A stretch of 64,000 bases of DNA from Parachlamydiales bacterium (lineage in GTDB: Bacteria > Chlamydiota > Chlamydiia > Chlamydiales > Rhabdochlamydiaceae), in the NCBI GenBank assembly GCA_027459675.1, contig DAIDHO010000002.1, positions 29,645-93,644 of the forward strand. Direction: 5' to 3'. The notes below the pieces were generated by a model. The model saw nothing but the letters and a program-made list of their open reading frames with translations. It did no database searches and was not told the DNA's origin. This document shows, one piece after another, positions 1-9,356 of the stretch; the stretch's first letter is position 1; each line of letters begins with the position of its first letter. The position numbers and the translations under genes were made by a program.

Positions 1-1260
1 TTTGCGGATGCAAAAGCATCGGTGATGGTGTATCAGTTGCCAGAGGTTCTTCGTCTGAAAGACTTTCGGTCTATGCTCAAAGTCCAGTACTATTTAGAGG
101 CGGTCTCTTCCAAAGGCAGGCAATCGATGGTAGATCTGCCTCGCCAATTTTATTCTGTTGAAGAAGTAGAGAAAAAACATCCGCAGCTTGTCATCAGTAG
201 GTATGAGTTGGAAGTTTCAAAAGTGTCGCAGGACGATATTGCTTCTCGCTTTGGGCTGAGGCAAATGTGGGATTTTGAAACAAGTGATGCAGGATGGACA
301 CTTCTGATTGCCGAATTTCCTATTCTTAATAAACCCGGATCAAACTCTGCCGAAGAAAGAGAAAAAATTCTCGATAGTTGTGAAGAGGGATTTCGTAAAA
401 AAATCGATCGTTGGGCTCGCCGTGCAGTGTTAAAAACGCATCCGGAATGGATCCAAGAAGCTCTGCAAGAGAGACCCCCTGAGAAAGTGGTGGTTGAAAT
501 CCGTTCAAGAGGGGCCATTGCTCCTTTTGAAGATATTGTCGAGACTTCACTGCTGCGGGAAACTCTTCAAAAAGCTGCGATAGGAGAAGTAGTCTATGTG
601 ACCTCTCCCAATGAAGAGACGCACTACCAAGTCAGAGTCCTTCAAAAGCCAGAGAAAAAAGAAATCATGACCCTTAAACAAGCGCTGGAAAACGACTGGC
701 TGGGCACCCTTTTAGATGAGAAGTTAGAAGGCGCATTTGCAGAAGCACGCAAAAAAGACAGCGCAATTTATAAGGCAGCGGATGGGTCGTGGAAGCCGTT
801 GAGTCAGGTGCGAGATCATGTGGGTGCCTATGTTTATGCCGATCTTTTGAAAATGCTTTCTCCTGTCTCGCTTTCATTTGAAGAGTATACTTCTAAACGA
901 TTTGAAGCGTTCATGATAGAGGCAAAAAAATCGATCCAAAAAGAGAGCGATGCCTCTAAATTTTTAACTGCGACGGGGCACTCTCTTGCCGATCAGTGGA
1001 TTTTATGCACGCGCCATCAAGAAGTTAAGCGGTGTGATACCACTGCGCTTGCAAAAACAGAGATGTTCACCAAAAGTGTGGGAAGTTGGTCGTCGGTGGT
1101 CACGCCTCCCGGTGGTAATGTCTCTTTCTTCCATTTAATCCAGCGAGAATCTCCCGATTCTTCCATCCAAGAACAAGTGACGATGGGACAGCAACTCATC
1201 GGTCAAGATGTGACGCGTCAAATCATTCAAACTCTTTTAGATGAGGTGGGCCCGCTTTGA
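1..1260 (+). CDS. Unrecognised protein, N-terminus outside window (possible SurA/PpiD-like)
   Basis: The frame is open from base 1, so the gene begins upstream. An in-frame GTG at 22 is only the first possible start inside the window. The roughly 419 visible residues are charged and soluble, with no membrane segment. The stretch around residues 190-240, with an IGEVVY motif followed by a charged helix, resembles the end of parvulin-type PPIase domains and the following helix in SurA/PpiD proteins. This is a weak impression and no catalytic assignment is made. The stop overlaps the TTG start of the next gene, so the two are probably co-transcribed and translationally coupled. I am confident that it is a real gene and unsure of its function. 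Confidence 0.7.
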   Translation, partial: FADAKASVMVYQLPEVLRLKDFRSMLKVQYYLEAVSSKGRQSMVDLPRQFYSVEEVEKKHPQLVISRYELEVSKVSQDDIASRFGLRQMWDFETSDAGWTLLIAEFPILNKPGSNSAEEREKILDSCEEGFRKKIDRWARRAVLKTHPEWIQEALQERPPEKVVVEIRSRGAIAPFEDIVETSLLRETLQKAAIGEVVYVTSPNEETHYQVRVLQKPEKKEIMTLKQALENDWLGTLLDEKLEGAFAEARKKDSAIYKAADGSWKPLSQVRDHVGAYVYADLLKMLSPVSLSFEEYTSKRFEAFMIEAKKSIQKESDASKFLTATGHSLADQWILCTRHQEVKRCDTTALAKTEMFTKSVGSWSSVVTPPGGNVSFFHLIQRESPDSSIQEQVTMGQQLIGQDVTRQIIQTLLDEVGPL

Positions 1261-1904
1261 TTGGAAATGAGACCGATTTTCACGTCCCGCCGCTGGCACC
1301 CCTCCATTTTTTTCGATTAAATATTGATCTGAAACAAGGGAAAAATGCATCCCCTAAGCTTTTGAAAAAAGGGTATCTTTTACCCGATACATCAGAGCTT
1401 TTAGCTGAAGAGTCCTTTGCCGATGTGGGAGTTGCATGGGATCCCACAGGTCTTTATATACATTTGCATGCGCATAAAAAATTTGAAGAGGCGTTCTATC
1501 CCAAATTTTCAGAAGGGGATGCCGTCGAGTTTTTCTTTGATACCCGTGATTTAAAAGAGGCAGGTTTCCCCACCCGTTTTTGCCACCATTTTCTGATCCT
1601 GCCTCAAGAAGTACAGGGAGTCCGGGCCCTGGAGCTGACGCGCTTTCGAACAGAGGATAGCCATCCTCTCTGTGATAGCGAGAAAATAGAAGTTATTTTC
1701 CATGCAGGCTCTAGAGACTATTTTCTGGATATCTATTTTCCTGCAGAGGTTTTGCATGGATACGATGCATTCTCTTTCAATCGACTGGGGCTAACCTATG
1801 TCGTGCATCGGTATAAAAATCCTCCTCAACATTTTTCTGTTTCCTCCAAGTATGTAAATATTGCTCAAAATCCCTCTCTCTGGGCAAGCTGTAGGATGAC
1901 GTAG
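1257..1904 (+). CDS. Conserved hypothetical protein, CBM9/DOMON-like beta-sandwich
   Basis: This 215-residue protein starts at a TTG whose last bases overlap the upstream stop codon; no ATG lies near the beginning of the frame. The pattern around residues 58-100 (VGVAWDPTGLYIHLHAHKK, then GDAVEFFFDTRDLK) is the 'foreign strand, large hydrophobic strand, D-x-x-E-x-F-x-D' pattern seen in CBM9/DOMON-like sandwich domains that bind sugars or haem. No signal peptide is visible. It sits directly before gcvH, the position of a hypothetical gene beside gcsH in Chlamydia as I recall it. The domain is inferred from pattern only and the ligand is unknown. Confidence 0.65.
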   Translation: MIGNETDFHVPPLAPLHFFRLNIDLKQGKNASPKLLKKGYLLPDTSELLAEESFADVGVAWDPTGLYIHLHAHKKFEEAFYPKFSEGDAVEFFFDTRDLKEAGFPTRFCHHFLILPQEVQGVRALELTRFRTEDSHPLCDSEKIEVIFHAGSRDYFLDIYFPAEVLHGYDAFSFNRLGLTYVVHRYKNPPQHFSVSSKYVNIAQNPSLWASCRMT

Positions 1905-1912
1905 AGGTTTTT

Positions 1913-2281
1913 ATGAAATTATTTACAGACACGCACGAATGGATTGAAGTCCAAGGTCCAGAAGGTACGGTGGGGGTGACAGCCTATGCACAAAAAGAAC
2001 TCGGTGAAGTGGTGTATATCTCTCTTCCTGAAGTGGGAAAGGAGATTCAGGTAGGACAAGAAGTAGCAATTTTAGAGTCGACAAAAGCAGCAGCCGATAT
2101 TTATGCCCCTGTTTCAGGTATTATTACGGCAGTCAATACTCATGTGAAAGAAGTGCCTGATCTTTTAAATCAACATGCTGAAAGCAAGGGGTGGCTCTAT
2201 AAAGTTTCTCTCACCCACCCTGAAGAACTTTCGCTTTTAATGAACAGGGATGATTATGAGAAGCTCGTCGAGTCGGATTAA
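1913..2281 (+). CDS. gcvH: Glycine cleavage system H protein (lipoyl carrier)
   Basis: This 122-residue protein has the full GcvH pattern: FTDTHEW at the N-terminus, the hairpin with the lipoyl-lysine motif ESTKAA (Lys58), and a C-terminal GWLYKV strand. The family length is about 125 residues. GcvH carries the aminomethyl group from glycine on lipoamide. Neither GcvP nor GcvT is in the window. In bacteria lacking the rest of the system, GcvH can serve as a lipoylation carrier, so that role is possible here. A GAGG ribosome site precedes the ATG. Its 3' end overlaps the next gene by 32 nt. Confidence 0.95.
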   Translation: MKLFTDTHEWIEVQGPEGTVGVTAYAQKELGEVVYISLPEVGKEIQVGQEVAILESTKAAADIYAPVSGIITAVNTHVKEVPDLLNQHAESKGWLYKVSLTHPEELSLLMNRDDYEKLVESD

Positions 2282-5200
2282 GTTTTTATTCATCTGGGTA
2301 GGTATTTTTTCGGCTTTATATCTTTCTAGGCATTTTATTTTTGCGTTTTCTCTAGAGACTTTTCTCAAGGGAATGATTAAAGAAAAAATTGAATATAGGG
2401 ATAGAAGATGGGAGGGGGGAAATTTAATCTATGAAGAGGCTGTTTTAGGAAATGAAATCCAGGCATCTCAGATCAAGCTTACGCCTGCCTTTAGCTTGTT
2501 TCCTCCACACCTTTCTTTGGAAGTGGATTGGATAGAGCCCCACCCTGATTTCACCTCTCACATACAACTCTTTTGGGACGGAGGACCCTCCCAAGCTTTC
2601 AGTTACTCTATTCAATGCGAATCTGCTTCAGCTTTTCATGTTCATTTATTGATGAAATTGTGCAATGTGGCCTCTCCTATTCAGCTCCAGGGAGGAAAAA
2701 TCAATGGAGATCTCCAAGGAAGCTCTTCGACGGTGCAAGGATCTTTTACAGGAACTGATTTACAATTTGCAACAGCCCAGGGAGAATTTGATGTGACCGG
2801 ATGCAGGGCAACAGTGGCACTTGTCAACCACCAGCTCTCTTTAAAGGGAGAGTTTGAAGGGGGTCGCTTCAGCAATGGGCCTTTCAACATCCATTCGACA
2901 GAAGGTCGCATTTCTTATGATCCGAACGCGTTTTTGCATTTATATTTGAAAGGGCAACTGGTCTTCGACCAGCTTGAGCAACCCTTTATCTGTGAGTCAG
3001 AAAGGGAACATGGAATATTTCGGTTTGAAACATTGGAGGTCCCTTTTTCAATCTTTAAAGAAGAAAGAGGGTTTACCATGGCGGCCCAGATTCGCCAGCT
3101 ACCTCTAAAGTGGCTCCATGCATTGGCTCCTTTTGAAGAAGGTCTTATGTCGGCAGATGTAACGGCTTTTTTTGAAGAGTCCCGCTTCAAAAGTCTCAAG
3201 CTTGAGAATCTGTTTCTTGCTCACGCTAAGCTGAAAAAGCTTTCAGGAGATTTCATTCCAGAAAATTTTATTCCAGAAAATTTTATTCAAGGTCAAGCCC
3301 TCCTTTGGCAGGAACCCTGCGAAAAGCTCGAAGACCTAAAATTGCAGGGACAGATCTCCGGCTTGCTCCCACTTCATCCCTGGTTTCAAAATTTTACAGG
3401 GGTCCGAACGTTTCCACCCGAGGGGCTGGCGGGAGGAGCTTCAGCAGAGATCCAAGCGAGTTTTGAGCTCTCCAATAAGCTATTGAGTTGGGAAGGAGAG
3501 GGGGTCGTATTTTCCGATCACCTCTCTGCTCAAGGAAAGATTGATTTAAGTACGTTCCAATGGAGTACAGCCTTTGAATCGCCTTCTCTTGTGCTGTTTA
3601 ATTATACGACGCTTTTTCCTGAAGGATCTGTCGCTTTCAAAGGAAATCTCGATTCTGAAAAGCTTCACTTAAGCGGGACGGGAAACAATATTGTATTTCA
3701 AACCGAAACCGAGCTTCTGCACATTCCTGGCACTACCCCGACCTTTCATGTGGAGTGGGTCTTTCAAGGTGCTCCTCTCTCAGCTCACATGTTTCTCCCT
3801 CCTTCCACACTCCATTTAAAATCTCTTGAAAAGCCGATCCAATTAGAGGGTGGAGCGTTGACATGGCAAGAGGGATTGGTAGATATTGTCGATTTGAAAG
3901 CCTCTTGGAGTAAGGTGGGTTTTAAGGGGGAATTTGCCTATCGCTACTCTCCTACGCCTCATTTTATCTTTTCTTTAAGAGCTCCCAATGAAAATATAAT
4001 GCTCATAGGAGAAGCGGGGCCTCGTTTTGTGATGCTTGAGAAGGCCCAAGCGGGCCCCTCCAAAATTACAAAGCCTCTCTATTTGAAAGAGGAAAAGGGG
4101 GGTTGGAAGCTGGAAGGCAGTGCAACGCTGGATTTGGGCTCTTTGTTTGACTATCTCTGTTTTTTTGAAACAATGGAGTTGCCACCTCTGGTATCATCTA
4201 TGGAAGGGGTGCTTGAAGTGAAGGGATGGATGACAAAGGATGCAGCCTCTTTAGATCTTACTTCAAATGGGATCAGGATAGGAGATCTAATACTTCCCAG
4301 CATCGACGGCTCTGTGGAGCGAGAGAAAAACCATTTCGCCACCGACAGTTTGAGGGTAGGGGAAGTAGAGCTTAAAGGTAGCGCTATTTACGATCAAAAT
4401 TCATGGCGTTTTCCCGATTGGGTCGCTCTTTATAAAGGCCTACATGTGCACGGTTTTGCTGCATTGGAACATCCTATTTTTTCTCTCCACGCACAGGGAG
4501 AATGGGAAGGGAAAACAGCTGTGGAGGCACGTCTCACCTGGGATCTTAATACCAGCGAGGGGAGAGATATTTTTCTTACCCTTCAGCACGCTGATTTTAA
4601 AGCAATCCTTGCCGCTTCTCATATGCTGTATCAAGAAGGAAAATTGGAATCTGTACAACTTCAAACAACAATCATACATCCTTTGTTAAAGGAGCCTATG
4701 AGTGCTCCTCTGCAATTTAGTTGGACTCCGGAGAGATCGGTCTTTCAGGGTCCTATTTCTCAAGGCCTCTATGAGAATGATCAGCTGACTGTGAAAGGAC
4801 GTGAAATCCAGGCGCTTTATGAAAAGAAGATGCTCCATGTACAAACCCAACTTCAGGTGAACGACGTCTCTATCAAAGCCAAAGGGCATTTTAATCAAGG
4901 AGGGCACGGCATCGTCAGGCTCTTTGAAAGAGACCAAGAGCTTAGGCTCACAGTGCAGAATTTCTCAGAGGTAAGTTCCATTGAAGGAAAACTGTTTGGA
5001 ATCGATTGTTCCCTCACAAAAACAGAGGAAGGGTATGAAGGGCGCTTCACCATCCACACGAGTGATCCCCTCGCTGCACTTCTTCAACAGCCCGAGTGGA
5101 GCCAAATCGAAAACCTGGAACTGATCGGCCTCTTTTCACCTACAAGCTTTAGAGGAACTTTAAGGGGAAAGGAAGCTGTTATAAAAAATTATACCCTACG

Positions 5201-5852
5201 ACAGCTCCAAGCTACTGTCGATTATAGGCCCACGCAGTTTGACATACGGCAGCTTAGCATCGAAGATCCCGCAGGCCAAATTGCCATCAAAGAATGGCAT
5301 GGGATCCGCTCTCATCCTCTCAAGGATTGGGAGATTTACATCCCGTATGTACGGGTGCAACAGCTTTACCCCTCGCTTCTTCGAAAGAGAGGAGTTGAAA
5401 AGAAGGAGCCTCATCCGCTTCAAATCAGGCAACTGACCTTAACCGAGCTGACAGGGATTATCGGGCGCCCTTTTACCTTTAAGGGGCAGGGCTCTTTGTA
5501 TTTTACACAGCAAGAAAAAAGAGAGACATCGTTTTTGGATCTTCCTCGTGCTTTCTTGAAAGAGTGGGGACTTGACCTTGCACTTTTTTCTCCTGTAAGA
5601 GGAGCTGCAACTTTTGAGATCAGGCAAGGAAAAATGAGATTCTCTTCTTTATCCGAGGCGGTGAGTGAGGGAGGCCATTCCGAATTTTATTTCGTAGAAA
5701 ATAAGCCCTCTTATATCGATTTTAATGGAGAGCTTTTCCTTAATTTAAGGATGAAGCAAAATGTTGCGCTCAAGCTTGCAGAGCCTTTTATCCTGGCAGT
5801 CCGAGGTACATGGGAAAAGCCTGTTTATACCATCGAGGGTTTGGCTCCATAG
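2250..5852 (+). CDS. Large AsmA/TamB-like envelope protein
   Basis: The protein has 1200 residues and a single N-terminal membrane segment (about residues 10-32) followed by a very long beta-rich region with recurring alternations of hydrophobic and polar residues. The end reads LAVRGTWEKPVYTIEGLAP, like the C-terminal 'GT...P...' repeats of AsmA-fold proteins (TamB, YhdP), which bridge inner and outer membranes for lipid transport or barrel assembly. Assignment rests on architecture only. A 15-bp tandem duplication at 3255-3284 produces a repeated PENFI motif. The start at 2250 lies inside gcvH; a second ATG two codons on is equally possible. No cysteine-rich or catalytic motif is visible. 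Confidence 0.75.
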   Translation: MIMRSSSSRIKFLFIWVGIFSALYLSRHFIFAFSLETFLKGMIKEKIEYRDRRWEGGNLIYEEAVLGNEIQASQIKLTPAFSLFPPHLSLEVDWIEPHPDFTSHIQLFWDGGPSQAFSYSIQCESASAFHVHLLMKLCNVASPIQLQGGKINGDLQGSSSTVQGSFTGTDLQFATAQGEFDVTGCRATVALVNHQLSLKGEFEGGRFSNGPFNIHSTEGRISYDPNAFLHLYLKGQLVFDQLEQPFICESEREHGIFRFETLEVPFSIFKEERGFTMAAQIRQLPLKWLHALAPFEEGLMSADVTAFFEESRFKSLKLENLFLAHAKLKKLSGDFIPENFIPENFIQGQALLWQEPCEKLEDLKLQGQISGLLPLHPWFQNFTGVRTFPPEGLAGGASAEIQASFELSNKLLSWEGEGVVFSDHLSAQGKIDLSTFQWSTAFESPSLVLFNYTTLFPEGSVAFKGNLDSEKLHLSGTGNNIVFQTETELLHIPGTTPTFHVEWVFQGAPLSAHMFLPPSTLHLKSLEKPIQLEGGALTWQEGLVDIVDLKASWSKVGFKGEFAYRYSPTPHFIFSLRAPNENIMLIGEAGPRFVMLEKAQAGPSKITKPLYLKEEKGGWKLEGSATLDLGSLFDYLCFFETMELPPLVSSMEGVLEVKGWMTKDAASLDLTSNGIRIGDLILPSIDGSVEREKNHFATDSLRVGEVELKGSAIYDQNSWRFPDWVALYKGLHVHGFAALEHPIFSLHAQGEWEGKTAVEARLTWDLNTSEGRDIFLTLQHADFKAILAASHMLYQEGKLESVQLQTTIIHPLLKEPMSAPLQFSWTPERSVFQGPISQGLYENDQLTVKGREIQALYEKKMLHVQTQLQVNDVSIKAKGHFNQGGHGIVRLFERDQELRLTVQNFSEVSSIEGKLFGIDCSLTKTEEGYEGRFTIHTSDPLAALLQQPEWSQIENLELIGLFSPTSFRGTLRGKEAVIKNYTLRQLQATVDYRPTQFDIRQLSIEDPAGQIAIKEWHGIRSHPLKDWEIYIPYVRVQQLYPSLLRKRGVEKKEPHPLQIRQLTLTELTGIIGRPFTFKGQGSLYFTQQEKRETSFLDLPRAFLKEWGLDLALFSPVRGAATFEIRQGKMRFSSLSEAVSEGGHSEFYFVENKPSYIDFNGELFLNLRMKQNVALKLAEPFILAVRGTWEKPVYTIEGLAP

Positions 5853-5880
5853 ATCTCGTGCTTAAGCTAAAGGTCTAATA
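5850..5880. repeat. Dispersed palindromic repeat, copy 1 (short form)
   Basis: This is a compact copy of the chromosome repeat described in the findings. It begins TAGATCTCGTGC, contains the GCTTAAGC core, and closes quickly with AGGTCTAATA, the inverse of the opening. It fills the gap between the AsmA-like gene and comF, starting at the former's stop codon. Confidence 0.7.
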
Positions 5881-5892
5881 AAATTTTGATGG

Positions 5893-6552
5893 ATGATGGA
5901 TTATAGCCGTACAGCTCTTCGATTGATAAAATCTATTCTTCGGATCATTTTCCCCCCTCTTTGCTTTCATTGCAAAAAATCCCATGACAAGCTGGGCGCT
6001 CCCCTTTGTGAAGCATGCATAACTTTTTTAGAATGGGTTTCTCCCTCTACCGAAATCTTGGTCACATTTGAAGGAATGGGTCCTGCAGAAAGTCTCCTTC
6101 AAAACCTTAAAGCAGGAAGGGCGCCACATCTTGCCTCTCTTCTTGCGGCTTATATGGCTATTCAATATGCTCAAAGTCAACTTCCGATGCCCGACCTCGT
6201 GGTCCATGTTCCTTCTGCCCGTTGGAGAAAATGGCAGACGGGGGGAGAGTGCGCCGGAAGCCTTGCAAAAGAGCTTTCTAAATTAATGGAGGTTCCTTGT
6301 GCTGCTTTATTAAAGAGAAAAGGGCAGCTTCTACGTCAAGATTTGTTAACGCGTGAAGAAAGAACGTATCTATCTTCAGAGGAATTTCAGTGGAAAAATT
6401 GGCAGAATCTTAGCGGAAAAACAGTTTTACTTGTGGATGACACCGTCACAACAGGAACAACGCTTGCATGTTGTGCAGAAAGGCTTTGGGAGGCCTCTCC
6501 TGCAAAAATCATTAAAATGGGGTGTTTAGATCGGGGCTACCTACAGGGGTGA
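5893..6552 (+). CDS. comF: ComF family phosphoribosyltransferase-like protein
   Basis: This 219-residue ComF-like protein has an N-terminal zinc-ribbon-like pair of cysteine motifs (CxxC near residues 24-27 and CEAC near 38-41) and a C-terminal PRPP-binding loop, VLLVDDTVTTGTT. ComF supports DNA uptake in naturally competent bacteria, but phosphoribosyltransferase chemistry has not been settled for most members. comEC lies 52 kb away in this window, so a DNA-uptake function is plausible. An upstream ATG at 5889 is out of frame; the tandem ATGATG at 5893 is the likely start. The last 41 bp overlap the convergent bactofilin gene. Confidence 0.85.
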   Translation: MMDYSRTALRLIKSILRIIFPPLCFHCKKSHDKLGAPLCEACITFLEWVSPSTEILVTFEGMGPAESLLQNLKAGRAPHLASLLAAYMAIQYAQSQLPMPDLVVHVPSARWRKWQTGGECAGSLAKELSKLMEVPCAALLKRKGQLLRQDLLTREERTYLSSEEFQWKNWQNLSGKTVLLVDDTVTTGTTLACCAERLWEASPAKIIKMGCLDRGYLQG

Positions 6553-6961
6553 CATACACCTGCCCCATGATTGAAACGCCCTCATCTACAGAAATTTTGG
6601 GAGCTGTGATATTTCCCCGAATTTCAGCATTGCCTCTTAAAATAAGGCGGTTTTTGACCGTGATATTTCCTTCGACTTTTCCTGAGATCTCAGCTTCATC
6701 TACTTGAATATCGGCTTTTACAAACCCTTGCGGGCCTATTGTCAAGCTCTTGCCTGCCTCAAACTCTCCTTCGAAAAGGCCGTGGATCACCACAACCCCT
6801 TGAAAGGCAATTTTCCCTATAATCGAGGCTTGCTCGCCAATCACACAATCGGGTTGAGATAAGTGATCAGGCTCATAAATGGATGAATCATCTACTAGTT
6901 GTGGGGGTAGAGAGGGTGTTTCAGGGGTTTTATTCAAGAAGCTGCGGGCAAATTTTAACAT
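6512..6961 (-). CDS. Bactofilin (cytoskeletal beta-helix protein)
   Basis: This 149-residue protein has a flexible proline-rich N-terminus (about 40 residues) and then the bactofilin core: repeated short strands of the type GKIAFQG, GLFEGEF, KADIQVDEAEISGKVEGNI, RLILRGNAEIRGNI. Bactofilins self-assemble into filaments without nucleotides; in Chlamydia the homologue organises envelope and cell size. It lies downstream of dnaA2 on the same strand, as I recall for CT275/CT276. Its 3' end overlaps comF by 41 bp in antisense. A palindromic repeat copy separates it from dnaA2, so it may have its own promoter. Confidence 0.92.
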   Translation of the reverse strand: MLKFARSFLNKTPETPSLPPQLVDDSSIYEPDHLSQPDCVIGEQASIIGKIAFQGVVVIHGLFEGEFEAGKSLTIGPQGFVKADIQVDEAEISGKVEGNITVKNRLILRGNAEIRGNITAPKISVDEGVSIMGQVYVTPVGSPDLNTPF

Positions 6962-7016
6962 CGATCTATCTTTGCTTTAAAATTGTATATGTATTTCGGG
7001 CGCTTTAAAACTTTCA

Positions 7017-7050
7017 TTAGACCTCTTGCTTAAGCTAAAGCTTTGTCGCC
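7017..7050. repeat. Dispersed palindromic repeat, copy 2 (single arm)
   Basis: Single arm with outer end TTAGACCTCTTGC, core GCTTAAGC and then AAAGCTTTGTCGCC. It sits between the 3' end of dnaA2 (7073) and the start of the bactofilin gene (6961). The opposite arm is not recognisable. Confidence 0.75.
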
Positions 7051-7072
7051 TTGTGTCAGTGTAACACCTCGT

Positions 7073-8404
7073 TCATTTATCTTCCAATTTGCGGCGGGCA
7101 ATGTCGATTTGACGTCGGAGGTTTTCATTATTTTGCAGTTGATTGCGGATCTTTTTCCAGGCATGCAGGAGAGTGGAGTGGGTTTTACCCCCAAATGCAG
7201 AAGCGAGTTTCATAAGAGAATCGGTCATCAGCTCCTTGGCTAGATACATAGCCACTTGGCGAGCGAGTGCAATCGCTTTTGTGCGAGAAGTCCCTTTAAG
7301 GTCACTGATGCGTACCTCGAAAATAGCTGAGACACATTTTAAAATATTCTCAACAGAAACTCGTTTTTGAGGATGTTGTTGGAAGAGTTCACCCAGAGTG
7401 CTTTCAACCATTTCTTCGGTGACTTCTTTATGGATAAGACGTGAAAAGGCAGACAACCTATTGATCGCGCCTTCTAGCTGTCGGACATTATGAAAGATGT
7501 GTTCTGCGATGAAAAGAGCAATGGGATGAGGGAGCCGAATGCCTCTCAATTCTGCTTTATGCTGTAGAATTGCAACGCGCGTTTCTAAGTCAGGCGGACC
7601 GACGTGGGCGACAAGACCCCATTCCATACGAGCGATCATGCGCTCAGAAAGTTTAAGTTGAGAAGGGGGCTTATCGCTTGTAATGACAATTTGTTTATTC
7701 TGCTGAATGAGGCTCTCAAAGGTATTACAAAACTCTTCTTCAAAGTTGAGACGTGATTCAAGAAATTGAATATCATCCACGAGAAGCACATCAAGAGACC
7801 GATAGAATTTTTTCATTTTATCCATCGATTTTTTTTTCAAATGATCGACGATATCATTGATAAATCCTTCAGTGGTGATACAATGAATTTTAAGTCTTCG
7901 ATGATTTTTATGAATCATGTGCCCCATCGCATGCAAAAGATGGGTTTTCCCCAGCCCCACGCCTCCATGGATAAAGAGGGGGTTGTACGATTTACCAGGG
8001 TGGGTTGCCACTCCGAGGGCGGCGGATTTAACAAATTGGTTGGAGGGTCCTTCGATAAAATGATCAAAGGTGTAGAGGGGGTTGAGGGGAAGAGCGTCAT
8101 TGGGGGCGGGGGCAGAATCGGCAAAAACCACCTGTTTTTTGGGCTCTTCTGGAATGACAAACCGAAGAGCCAGTTCTCCATTTGATTTGACAGGCACAAA
8201 TCCTAGAAGATCTTTTTTATAATTTTGTAAAAGGTACTCTTGCACAAAGATGTTAGGAACTTGCAAGACAAGCTCCTCGGAACTATCTCGCTCAGTCACG
8301 ACTTGAATAGGTGCAATCCAATTTTGAAATTCGGCAGCCGAACATCGTTCCTCCATGTAGATAAGAAAATCAGACCAAAGTTCTGCATGCGTTTTTGTGA
8401 GCAT
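7073..8404 (-). CDS. dnaA: Chromosomal replication initiator DnaA, second paralogue
   Basis: The protein has 443 residues and all DnaA domains: domain I (1-85), a short linker, the AAA+ domain with Walker A GGVGLGKT (147-154) and Walker B LLVDDIQF (about 207-214), and a C-terminal DNA-binding domain with the signature region [18 protein letters not shown]. Chlamydiae carry two dnaA genes; the neighbourhood (TPR gene and CT273-like gene upstream, bactofilin downstream) matches Chlamydia dnaA_2. It probably forms an operon with the two upstream genes on the same strand (25 bp gap). No cluster of canonical DnaA boxes was seen nearby, so I do not call an origin. Confidence 0.95.
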   Translation of the reverse strand: MLTKTHAELWSDFLIYMEERCSAAEFQNWIAPIQVVTERDSSEELVLQVPNIFVQEYLLQNYKKDLLGFVPVKSNGELALRFVIPEEPKKQVVFADSAPAPNDALPLNPLYTFDHFIEGPSNQFVKSAALGVATHPGKSYNPLFIHGGVGLGKTHLLHAMGHMIHKNHRRLKIHCITTEGFINDIVDHLKKKSMDKMKKFYRSLDVLLVDDIQFLESRLNFEEEFCNTFESLIQQNKQIVITSDKPPSQLKLSERMIARMEWGLVAHVGPPDLETRVAILQHKAELRGIRLPHPIALFIAEHIFHNVRQLEGAINRLSAFSRLIHKEVTEEMVESTLGELFQQHPQKRVSVENILKCVSAIFEVRISDLKGTSRTKAIALARQVAMYLAKELMTDSLMKLASAFGGKTHSTLLHAWKKIRNQLQNNENLRRQIDIARRKLEDK

Positions 8405-8429
8405 AGGTTATAATTTTTACCACACGGAT

Positions 8430-8825
8430 CTATGTATATGCAAGGAGAAGGGCCGAAGCCTGGTTGGCAATCGTTGTCTTGCTCTCTTTTAAAAGAGAGT
8501 TGGCTTGTGCAAGAGCTTGTCGTCGATAGCCCAGGGCAAAAAGGGCTTTGGCGCGATTGAGTAATGTTTCTGGGTGGGTAGGGTCGAGTTTCAGAGCCTG
8601 TTCAATCACGTTGAGCGCTTGCAGATTTTTTCCCATTTCAAGGTAGATGGCCCCGAGGGTTTGTAAATCATAGGTGTTTTGTTGGCTGAAAGTCACCAGG
8701 GCTTCAAAAAATGAACGAGCAATCTCGTATTTACCTTGTTTTAAATAAGCATAGCCTAAGTAACGCAAGTCTTCCATCGCCTCGCCGTCCCATCCCAAAA
8801 TATCAGACCATTGAACCGAACTCAT
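8430..8825 (-). CDS. Small tetratricopeptide-repeat protein (CT274-like)
   Basis: This 131-residue protein contains about three TPR units. Recognisable ones are RYLGYAYLKQGKYEIARSFF, LGAIYLEMGKNLQALNVIEQ and LNRAKALFALGYRRQALAQA. The size and arrangement recall class II type III secretion chaperones and small TPR adaptors, but nothing in the sequence proves that role. The gene is 4 bp downstream of the CT273-like gene and 25 bp upstream of dnaA2, giving a likely three-gene operon. Position and size agree with the TPR gene CT274 in Chlamydia. Confidence 0.8.
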   Translation of the reverse strand: MSSVQWSDILGWDGEAMEDLRYLGYAYLKQGKYEIARSFFEALVTFSQQNTYDLQTLGAIYLEMGKNLQALNVIEQALKLDPTHPETLLNRAKALFALGYRRQALAQANSLLKESKTTIANQASALLLAYT

Positions 8826-8829
8826 GACC

Positions 8830-9291
8830 TTACCCTTTTTGATACTGTTTACAACGAGTCGTGATATCGATCAAGTCCTTATTCAATACTTGCATGACTG
8901 TAAGAAGTTTGAGCAGGCGATTTTTTTCTTCATCCCATTCCATCGCGTCTTGGTCATCCCCTTTGGCGTTTTGGATGCGGTTCATCATCGAATCTTGCTG
9001 TTCATCCGAGCCTAAAAAAGCAACGAGCTGCGAGCGAAAAATACGTCGTCTTAGAAAAAAGAAACCAGGAGGCTTTTGAAAAGTGGCCCAGGAAGGATGG
9101 AGTTGGGAAAGGCCAAACAACATTTCGAATTCTGACTGCTTGGCAGGAAGAATGACTTCTGTCGTTGCATGTGTCGAGGCGAGGGTTGAATCCCGAATCA
9201 TCGGCTGCGAATCTTCGAGAAGCTTTTGGTCCTCCGCCCAACGGATGGAGACGTCGATAGGAAGGTTTGAAACAGTTTTTGGATCGGTCAC
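8830..9291 (-). CDS. Conserved chlamydial hypothetical protein (CT273-like)
   Basis: This 153-residue protein begins with GTG; no ATG lies near the frame's start. It is mostly hydrophilic, with an aromatic and basic patch (KPPGFFFLRRRIFRSQL, about residues 72-88) and a C-terminal predicted helix rich in charged residues, ending in two spaced cysteine/lysine positions. No known catalytic motif was recognised. As first gene of the CT273-CT274-dnaA2 type cluster it may be a co-expressed chlamydia-specific protein. Function unknown. Confidence 0.7.
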   Translation of the reverse strand: MTDPKTVSNLPIDVSIRWAEDQKLLEDSQPMIRDSTLASTHATTEVILPAKQSEFEMLFGLSQLHPSWATFQKPPGFFFLRRRIFRSQLVAFLGSDEQQDSMMNRIQNAKGDDQDAMEWDEEKNRLLKLLTVMQVLNKDLIDITTRCKQYQKG

Positions 9292-9356
9292 TTCAACATA
9301 CCCCTATATCTATAAATGTTAGTGTAGCATGGATGCTTTTTTCTATTTACTCTAAT

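Noticed and set aside
3255..3284. Tandem 15-bp repeat as a phase-variation site
   Set aside because: The unit is a multiple of three and only two copies exist, so a change in number would not shift the frame.
7766..8185. A 139-codon plus-strand frame opposite dnaA2
   Set aside because: Antisense of the AAA+ domain of dnaA2; composition follows the opposite strand's codons.
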